From Bimastos eiseni (Eukaryota > Annelida > Clitellata > Crassiclitellata > Lumbricidae), in contig OY365809.1 in assembly GCA_959347315.1 (NCBI GenBank), forward strand, positions 4,652,381 through 4,716,380: 64,000 bases of DNA, given 5' to 3'. Both the position numbers and the translations under genes were made by a program. The notes below the pieces were generated by a model, which saw only the letters and a program-made list of their open reading frames with translations, was not told the origin of the DNA and made no database searches. Within the stretch, counting starts at the first letter, position 1; each line of letters begins with the position of its first letter. Shown in pieces: positions 58,645-64,000 of this stretch.

Positions 58645-59361
58645 GGAATTGTTATCTGGTGCATGTTGTGTTGTGGATGAATGATGTCAGGTCGTGACCC
58701 AACCCTCATGTGGTAGAAGGTTTGCTCCATGGGATATTGGTTTAGTGTATAAATAAGATGAATACCTTCTGTGTGGGATAAACTGAATACTAATAAAAAA
58801 TAATAGCAGTCCTCTATGGTAGCCTGAGAGGCTGCCATAGTTGTGAAGTGTTAGCGGCTTCATTTTCTTAGCCTCTGCATATATGACGGCGGGTGGCCAG
58901 TCCTCTCCCTCGCCGTATGACCCCAATCGACTGTGTACCCATCATAAATAAGTTGGATAATGGAATACTAATGATTGACTAGTTCTAGAATCTAGAGGAG
59001 CAAGTTGCAAGTCCTGATTGGAAAAGAAGCATCAGCAATGTGATGTCATGGGGCATTTCTTGGGGTGGGGTAAAGAATGGAGGTGATTAACTACTGGATG
59101 AGGGTATGTGGGAGAGAGTTTCGAAGTGGAGTTTGCTGAGTGGTTTCAGGGTGGGCTAATTAATCATGGAAGTGATACATGTTTTTCTGACTGATGGGTG
59201 GTGAGGGTTGTATGGGAGCATTTAATATGCAAAATATGCATAACATACTACATTTATATACAGTGGTAAATATATATATACAGATATATATATATATATA
59301 TATATATACTAATTTTTTAGATATATCAGCGTATACAAAGTGCTTGGGTAGATGGGTAGGC

Positions 59362-59700
59362 AGTAGTTATGAAATAGCGGACACTAAATCGCTGGACGTA
59401 CAAAGAGACATACGCACACGGACAAGCAGCCATACGCACACGGACAAACACACGGACAAGCATACGCACACGGACAAACACACGGACAAGCATACGCACA
59501 CGCATACGCACACATACAAAAACACATACGCACACATACATACAATGACACGCACACATACAAAAACACATACAAGCTCATACAAGCACACAGACACGCA
59601 CACACACGCCCATTTTTGGTTTACGGCTCAGTCATTGGCGGAACGGCGGCGGCTGGCTCTTCCCTCCTCCCATAGGGTGGCGCGCTCATCAAAGGAACGA
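59362..59700. repeat. Left terminal inverted repeat of the Polinton
   Basis: It begins AGTAGTTATG, continues into ACGCACACGGACAA minisatellite-like units and ends in a unique block (CGGCTCAGTCATTGGCGGAA to GCGCTCATCAAAGG) shared inverted with the right end. It is 339 bp against about 523 bp on the right; the difference is in the number of CACACATAC-type units. Confidence 0.9.
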
Positions 59701-59835
59701 TCTCGTGGGAATATTCGCCCATGGCGAAAGACAATATCCGCTACAACTGGCGAGCGTAGGACCTAAATATAATATCGCCTACGCGCTCGAGCAATTTCTA
59801 ACTCATATACATTAAAAGAATGACGGAAACGTTTG

Positions 59836-59848
59836 AATAAATTTTATT
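59836..59848. terminator. Overlapping bidirectional polyadenylation signals
   Basis: AATAAA on the plus strand (59836-59841) and on the minus strand (59843-59848) sit back to back just inside the left repeat. The minus-strand copy lies about 170 bp beyond the last minus-strand stop (60018) and suits the end of the element's transcript. A 44-codon plus-strand frame (59873-60007) has no recognisable product. Confidence 0.4.
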
Positions 59849-60017
59849 GGCAAACGTCTTACACACGTTATTATGAACCAAATTATCGTTAAGTCCAGTA
59901 TCCGAAGTAAGCTTATTAGTAATTGCGGTAAGATTTTTATTTCTACATCTATGCAAGCAGTAGAAAATGCAATAGTGTCCGCAGAAACGACTAACGGAAC
60001 TTTGTAAATGTTTATCG

Positions 60018-60110
60018 TTAAAGATCTAATGTTCGCAATGTCTGTTCAAAAAAATCTCTAAAGTCATCTTCTGGCGGTCTGCCGAACGAGTCGAAATATT
60101 CGAATGGCAT
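60018..60110 (-). pseudogene. Short remnant resembling the adenain-type protease of Polintons
   Basis: In a frame different from the integrase, the sequence reads MPFEYFDSFGRPPEDDF and on to a TAA stop (30 codons). The aromatic-F-D-S-F-G-x-P-P pattern is typical of the segment holding the catalytic Asp/Glu in the adenovirus-protease-like cysteine protease of Polintons. The catalytic His and Cys regions are absent. It starts where integrase similarity stops, so it looks like the far side of an internal deletion. The match is only about ten residues. Confidence 0.4.
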
Positions 60111-60549
60111 TTTTGCGCAGCATTGTCTGAAAGGATCTATTGAGAAATTCGGTGCCTTTATCGGTCTGCAGGGGAGCGGGGTGCGATCCATCGTTCAACA
60201 TCGCCGAGAAATCTTCGGTCAGAGCGGATCCTGTCTTAGATTTAAGCGGGAGAACTCTCACGTATTTGGAAAACACATCGGTACACGTTAACAGATATTT
60301 ATTTTTATCGTTATATTTTGACAGAGAAGAAACGTAGGCCAAATCGGCCTGCCACAAATCGTCTATACCTACGGCGAAAGTTTTTCTAGGTCTAAATTTT
60401 AATCTGACGGGTTTATGCAAAGTATAAGCGTCTTTATCCGATAACCATGTTTTCAAATCTTCAGATTTTATTCGCTCTTTTAAATATCTGTTGAACGTTT
60501 CCACGCATCCGAAACTGGCCGGATGCTTCGGATCGAAATACGACTCCAT
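60064..60549 (-). pseudogene. Polinton integrase (rve family), N-terminal two-thirds, truncated
   Basis: The 161-codon frame starts at ATG (60549). It has YFDPKHPASFG (4-14), KTWLSDKDAYTLHKP (33-47), the first catalytic Asp in WQADL (68-72), TDVFSKY (91-97) and the second Asp in LQTDKGTEFLN (127-137). The third catalytic residue (Glu, some 35 residues on) and the C-terminal chromodomain-like region are missing: after about residue 147 the family match ends and the frame runs out in 14 unrelated codons. Integrases of this family insert the element through a DDE transferase reaction. This one should be inactive. Its start overlaps the end of the 258-aa frame by 89 nt. Confidence 0.88.
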
Positions 60550-61237
60550 CAGTAAAGAGCCACTTCAACGTCTTTCGCTGTTTTTTGCGTCCGCTCGACG
60601 ATGCGGTCGATCTTAGGGTGATCGGAGTTACTGACTCGGCAGAGTTCGACGATCCGTTAATATAGTTCCATCTGTCTTCGTTCCCGATTAACTCGTGAGG
60701 TGTGTTGTGATCTTTTAAAGCGTCGGCGAGACGTCTCCATCCGTTGGGCACGCGCGTCGAAGTTCTTTTTCTCATCAGATCGTTAACCAAGTCGACGACG
60801 TGCATTTTAGGAATAGTCGTATTCTTCAAAACGAGTTCTCCTTTTTCGCTCCATCCGACTTCTGGATTGTTTTTGATAGGAGTCAAAAGACGCGAAGCTT
60901 GAGATTTCCACTTTTTCGGAACGTTGTCTAGTACGAGAGCTTCTACGTCGGTCGATCGTTGCGGCGAATCCTCGACTTTTATCGATTCTTCAACATTTTT
61001 GGACTCGTCGGAGTTAAATTTGGTAACGACTTCGGGCTTGTCGATGTTCAAGTACCGTCTTAGACTGTTGGAATAGTGTTTGGCATTTTCGTCGTCGGCC
61101 ACGTTTCTGTGTAAGATCTCGTACATTTCTCCGTCCAACTTTGACAGAGTCTTATCCAACATGGTTTCCTTATACTTTTCAATCTGTCGCGGTTCCACCA
61201 AAACCATTTTCTTCGCGTAATTCATGACGCTATCCAT
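60461..61237 (-). CDS. Polinton-associated protein of unknown function, 258 aa
   Basis: It is the longest intact frame in the element. The first half is charged and helical-looking (VEPRQIEKYKETMLDKTLSKL). The middle has the pattern VPKKWKSQASRLLTPIKNN, GELVLKNTTIPKMHVVDLVN and PHELIGNEDRWNYI, which I recognise as a block recurring in Polinton-like elements next to the integrase; its role is not established. It is followed by a Ser-rich and then basic stretch (SSSGRKKQRKTLKW). The last 30 codons overlap the integrase start in another frame, so the native stop was probably lost by a frameshift. Its ATG overlaps the stop of the small upstream gene by 8 nt. Confidence 0.7.
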   Translation of the reverse strand: MDSVMNYAKKMVLVEPRQIEKYKETMLDKTLSKLDGEMYEILHRNVADDENAKHYSNSLRRYLNIDKPEVVTKFNSDESKNVEESIKVEDSPQRSTDVEALVLDNVPKKWKSQASRLLTPIKNNPEVGWSEKGELVLKNTTIPKMHVVDLVNDLMRKRTSTRVPNGWRRLADALKDHNTPHELIGNEDRWNYINGSSNSAESVTPITLRSTASSSGRKKQRKTLKWLFTDGVVFRSEASGQFRMRGNVQQIFKRANKI

Positions 61238-61574
61238 TTTGAGGCATGAGCTTCGGTATCAGAAGGGAGCCGAGAAGCGAAAGCACAGGCGTCAGTAACG
61301 CGCCCAAGAATCCTCCGGATTGTACATTTTCCTTTTTCGATTCCACGCGAGCTTTCTTCGACGACAGATCCCTCAACTTCTTCTTAAAACGCTTCAGTTT
61401 GCTCTTCTGAGGCTTTGTGAGCGGAACATTACCTTTTAAAACATATTTGGCGCACTCGCACAAGCAATGCAAGAGACCTTTGCTGCAATCTTTCAGGATA
61501 TTTTTCCTCGTTTTGGCAGTCGCTTTCTTCAGTTACGTCAATTTGGCGAAATACGTCTTTAATCTCGAAGACAT
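61230..61574 (-). pseudogene. Small basic, hydrophobic-tailed Polinton protein with one nonsense codon
   Basis: The frame from ATG at 61574 is open except for one TAA at codon 14, and continues with family-typical sequence: LLHCLCECAKYVLKGNVPLT, a Lys/Arg-rich stretch, then a Gly-rich hydrophobic tail GGFLGALLTPVLSLLGSLLI. This layout (Cys-rich start, basic middle, GGFL hydrophobic tail) recurs in Polinton-like elements. It is probably virion- or membrane-associated, but the function is unproven. The 114-codon length is about normal. Without read-through of the TAA only an internal ATG-less segment or a non-ATG start could be used, so I call it broken. Confidence 0.7.
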
Positions 61575-61623
61575 TTCTTTTCGAATGACTACAGAACCTT
61601 GCTCCCGAATAGCTGTATAGTTT

Positions 61624-62237
61624 TTACTTTCTAACGTAGACGTACTGTTTCTCGCCCGGAAAAATGTTTGTCCTTAATCGACATCTCTCGTCGGTATCCG
61701 GTCTTAAATCGACCAATAGATAACCGAAAGGCGCCATGGTAGCGTCGCCGAAGGCTTCCAACATGATATTGGACTTTCCGAGAAACATTTGCCTAGCCAA
61801 ATTTGCAACTTGCGTGGAATCTCTAACGTTTTTGAAGAGGACCATATAATGAGCGTTAAGACTTGTCGTTCTCGTATGCTTACCTTTGTAGAATAAATTT
61901 TGCGTCAGGTATAAGACGGAAACGTTTCTGTGATGACCTATCTTGGTAAAGATTTTTGTAACGCGTTCGTCGGTCTCGCTCATCAAATCGTCCAAAACGA
62001 GCGGAGTTCTCTGTTTATCGTCGAAAATATTCAAGTCCGGCAGACCTTCGAGAAACTGAATTTACGGATATCCATCAAATATTTCTTGATATATTCCGTA
62101 ACACCATAGAATTTTATCGATCGCGGGTTTCACATATGCGGTAAGTGATCGATGAATCTAAGTGTAAACTGCGTCTTTCCCGACCCGCTGGGGCCGCTTA
62201 TTATCGCTGCAAACGGGTGATGCCAAGTTGGATTCAT
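61624..62237 (-). pseudogene. Polinton packaging ATPase (FtsK/A32-like), frameshifted and with a stop
   Basis: It starts at ATG 62237 (MNPTWHHPF) and reads the Walker A motif GPSGSGKT (codons 15-22, near 62170-62195). The frame breaks by one base near 62131-62136. The next frame matches on until an in-frame TAA at 62062-62064, then continues in the same frame through Walker B LVLDDLM, TKIGHHRNVSVLYLTQNLF (sensor/arginine region) and the C-terminal RTNIFPG motif to a normal stop at 61624. Total extent is about 204 codons, close to full length for this family. The ATPase pumps DNA into capsids in related viruses. Two lesions make this copy a pseudogene. The open frame of the preceding ORF overlaps its start. 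Confidence 0.88.
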
Positions 62238-62675
62238 GCTCGAGAGTGAATGTTTCGCGATCCGAAATAAATTTATATACTTTTAGACCATATAAATTCT
62301 GACCGTTCCCAATATACGCTCCGAACACAGAGGACACGAGTCCAGAATATCCGCGCAATTTTCGCAGCACACGATGTGTGCGCATGGATTCAACGCCGCA
62401 CGAACGACAATGTCTGCATATCAACATCGTTTTCAGAGTTTCATTTTCCTTCCTAGCGCATTTTAATCTATATTCGGCAAAAATGTCCGCAGCGGAGACG
62501 AATTTCTCGTCATCGCTGCCATCGCAACTGCCTCCTCGCGTTCTTTTACGTATACGATGGAGCGGCACATGTCGTTACTTTTGGTATAATGACGCGAAGC
62601 GATCAGTTTATGCTTCGAGTTCGTCGTAGATACTAAACGAACATCGCTTTTTTCCAAAGTTTTATAGAAAAACAA
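62158..62675 (-). CDS. Polinton ORF of unknown function upstream of the ATPase
   Basis: Two overlapping frames: 62675-62463 (ATG, 70 codons, MFFYKTLEKSDVRLV) and 62568-62158 (136 codons, no ATG at its start, containing DDEKFVSAADIFAEYRLKC, a Cys-pair segment ICRHCRSCG and GYSGLVSSVFGAYIGNG). They may be one gene with a frameshift in the overlap (62463-62568). The last 27 codons run over the ATPase start in another frame. CRHCRSC suggests a small zinc-binding knuckle. I recognise no family. Confidence 0.4.
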
Positions 62676-62875
62676 TCGTCTAATGTCATTCAGTAAGTAA
62701 GTAAGTCATATTCCGCACAAGGCCTAAGCATCGATTGTATTTTAGATGACAGAATTGGTGGGATTGCATTTATGTGGAGCCTAAGTTAAATGATCCACTG
62801 TTGGCGCGTAGTTAAACGATGATTTTGTATGGATTCCTTTATTGTATACATTTCGTCAATTTTACGACCTATGGC

Positions 62876-63398
62876 CGTTACTTTGATGAGCGCGCCGCCC
62901 TAGGGGAGGGGGAAAAGGCCAGCCGCCGCCGTTCCGCCAATGACTGAGCCGCAAACCAAGAATGGGCGTGTGTTTGCGTGTATGTGTGCGTATGTGTCTT
63001 TGTGTGTGTGCGTGTCTATATGTGTGTATGTGTGCGTGTCCGTGTGCTTGTATGTTTGCGTATGGGTCTTTGTATGTGTTCATGTATGTGTGCGTGTCCG
63101 TGTGCGTGTCTGTGTGATTGTATGTGTGCGTATGTTTGCGCGTATGTGTGCGTGTCATTGTATGTATGTGTGCGTATGTGTCTTTGTATGTGTGCGTACG
63201 TGTCTTTGTATGTGTGCGTATGTCTAGATATGCGTGTTCGTGTGCTTGTGCGTATGCGTGTCCGTGTGTTTGTCCGTGTGCGTATGGCTGCTTGTCCGTG
63301 TGCGTATGGCTGCTTGTCCGTGTACGTATGCCTACTGTCTGTGTGCGTGTGTCTCTTTGTACGTCCAGTGATTTAGTGTCCGCTATTTCATAACTACT
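62876..63398. repeat. Right terminal inverted repeat of the Polinton
   Basis: Reverse complement of the left repeat: GCGCGCCGCC, then CGGCGG, TTCCGCCAATGACTGAGCCG, a long GTGTGCGTATGTG tract and finally TTTCATAACTACT. The unique inner block differs from the left copy at roughly one base in ten, so the two ends have diverged. Val/Cys/Met-rich plus-strand frames are artefacts of the tract. Confidence 0.9.
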
Positions 63399-63404
63399 GT
63401 AGGT

Positions 63405-64000
63405 CTAGGTGTATTTGGGCAAAGCTAGTAAGTGATATCGTTTTGCTGCCGTATAGTGGAGAGGGGTCATTTTGATCTGTCAAACCCTTTGGTGCATGAA
63501 GGGTACAGTGGTGGGTCCTGTTAGTTCCATGTTTTTCTGTTTAAAATGTTACTGTGTACTGTTGGCAGTTTGTTTGAAGGGAAAGCAACTGTTTGATAAA
63601 TGTACCCTTAATGATTGAGTCCATTTAATCCAAGCTATGGTCTAAACTAATCTCAGGATAAATTACTGTTTACTAAGAGGTCATCAGAGGTCAGATGGTA
63701 TGGGGGGGAGATGAATGGAGTAACCTTACCCATGGACTGTCATTGCCCAATTGTTGGCCTGTTAAGCATAGCACTTGCTAACCCCAAAGAGAGTGTATGT
63801 GTGTACTGTGTAATACTGTTATAGCTATGGTATCACAGTATGTAAACATTTATAGAGAGCTTCTAGCAGTATGTACTATTGAGAATGTCAGAGAGCACTC
63901 ATAGGCCCTTGGAAAAAATGCTTTGAGAGAGTATTTATGCATGTATGTGAGCATATACATGCAATGCTGGATGTGTCTGTGCAGCCTGTCGCTTGATTGT
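63405..64000. other. Flank right of the Polinton, no gene seen
   Basis: AT-rich unique sequence with no exon signals I can support. If the Arf-GAP exon call is right, this is still its first intron. A GTCAGAGGTCAGATGG-type phrase (about 63680) recalls GGTCAGAGGTCAGAGG at 58168. Confidence 0.5.

Larger units (their letters stand above)
35649..59355 (+). other. Probable giant first intron of the Arf-GAP-like gene, repeat-filled
   Basis: From the donor at 35648 up to the Polinton I find no exon I can support. The stretch holds the repeats listed separately. It also contains GAGGAGGAG/GTGGTGG tandems (36625-36805), GATGAGGAG repeats (39755-39810), GT tracts (48180-48240, 49765-49815), ATATAT tracts (42680-42722, 46908-46945, 58600-58642, 59267-59309) and AT-rich unique DNA. 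Calling it an intron depends on the exon at 35596. Confidence 0.4.
59362..63398 (-). mobile_element. Internally deleted Polinton/Maverick-type element with intact ends
   Basis: The ends are inverted repeats: AGTAGTTATGAAATAGCGG at 59362 and its complement ending at 63398, one mismatch in the first 49 bp. The termini are 5'-AG and CT-3', as in Polintons. Flanks GTAGGC (59356-59361) and GTAGGT (63399-63404) form a 6-bp target duplication with one mismatch. All recognised genes lie on the minus strand: an ORF of unknown role, packaging ATPase, a small basic-hydrophobic protein, a 258-aa protein and an integrase fragment. The protein-primed DNA polymerase and the capsid genes are absent. At 4,037 bp it is about a quarter of the usual 15-20 kb. 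Codon use is rich in TCG/CGA, unlike the flanks. Breaks in several frames show it cannot move on its own. Confidence 0.9.

Noticed and set aside
59194..59766. 190-codon plus-strand ORF
   Set aside because: It runs from flanking DNA through an AT tract into the left terminal repeat. The composition is repeat-driven.
62940..63393. Val/Cys-rich plus-strand ORFs up to 132 codons
   Set aside because: They lie in the GT-rich right terminal repeat of the Polinton.

Overview
The window is metazoan nuclear DNA: short coding exons with canonical GT/GC...AG introns, signal-peptide exons, L2/CR1-type and Polinton-type transposons, tRNA-derived SINEs and many long microsatellites. The frequent TAGGCCTA words and the gene content (long-type peptidoglycan recognition proteins, phospholipid scramblase, an ACAP-type Arf-GAP) suggest a marine invertebrate, possibly an echinoderm. 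That is an inference from style, not a proof. Most long open frames here are translations of simple repeats. The real genes are split into exons of about 30 to 217 bases that I reconstructed by family similarity, splice sites and matching codon phase.

Layout. (1) 1-1115: decayed L2/CR1-like retrotransposon, plus strand. (2) 1549-10315, minus strand: a phospholipid scramblase gene of ten coding exons, with two candidate terminal exons (2767-2808 and 1549-1599). A possible untranslated leader exon lies near 17.3 kb. (3) 10.3-19.6 kb: no coding exon found; upstream or intronic DNA of the scramblase with repeats. (4) 19640-22851 and 25849-28607, minus strand: two tandem paralogous PGRP amidase genes of four coding exons each, with the same intron phases (1, 2, 0) and all four zinc-ligand positions. 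(5) 28.6-35.4 kb: repeats, including an L2/CR1 fragment on the minus strand and a PIF/Harbinger-like non-autonomous element (33821-34956). (6) 35397-35648, plus strand: TATA box, 5' UTR with a short uORF, and the first coding exon of an ACAP-like Arf-GAP. I found no later exon of it, so the remaining 28 kb may be its first intron, filled with SINEs, minisatellites and foldbacks. (7) 59362-63398: a compact 4,037-bp Polinton/Maverick-type element with terminal inverted repeats (5'-AG...CT-3') and a near-perfect 6-bp target duplication. It carries an integrase fragment, a packaging ATPase with two breaks and three other element ORFs, but no DNA polymerase and no recognisable capsid gene.

The two PGRPs are predicted secreted zinc amidases of innate immunity. 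The scramblase is a palmitoylated membrane and nuclear protein, and the Arf-GAP acts in membrane traffic. Nothing in the sequence links them in one pathway beyond being neighbours. The most checkable novel points are the duplicated scramblase terminal exon, the deletion junction inside the Polinton that joins integrase to what looks like a protease remnant, the GC-AG intron and 44-bp foldback in the second PGRP gene, and the young-looking, internally deleted Polinton with intact ends.
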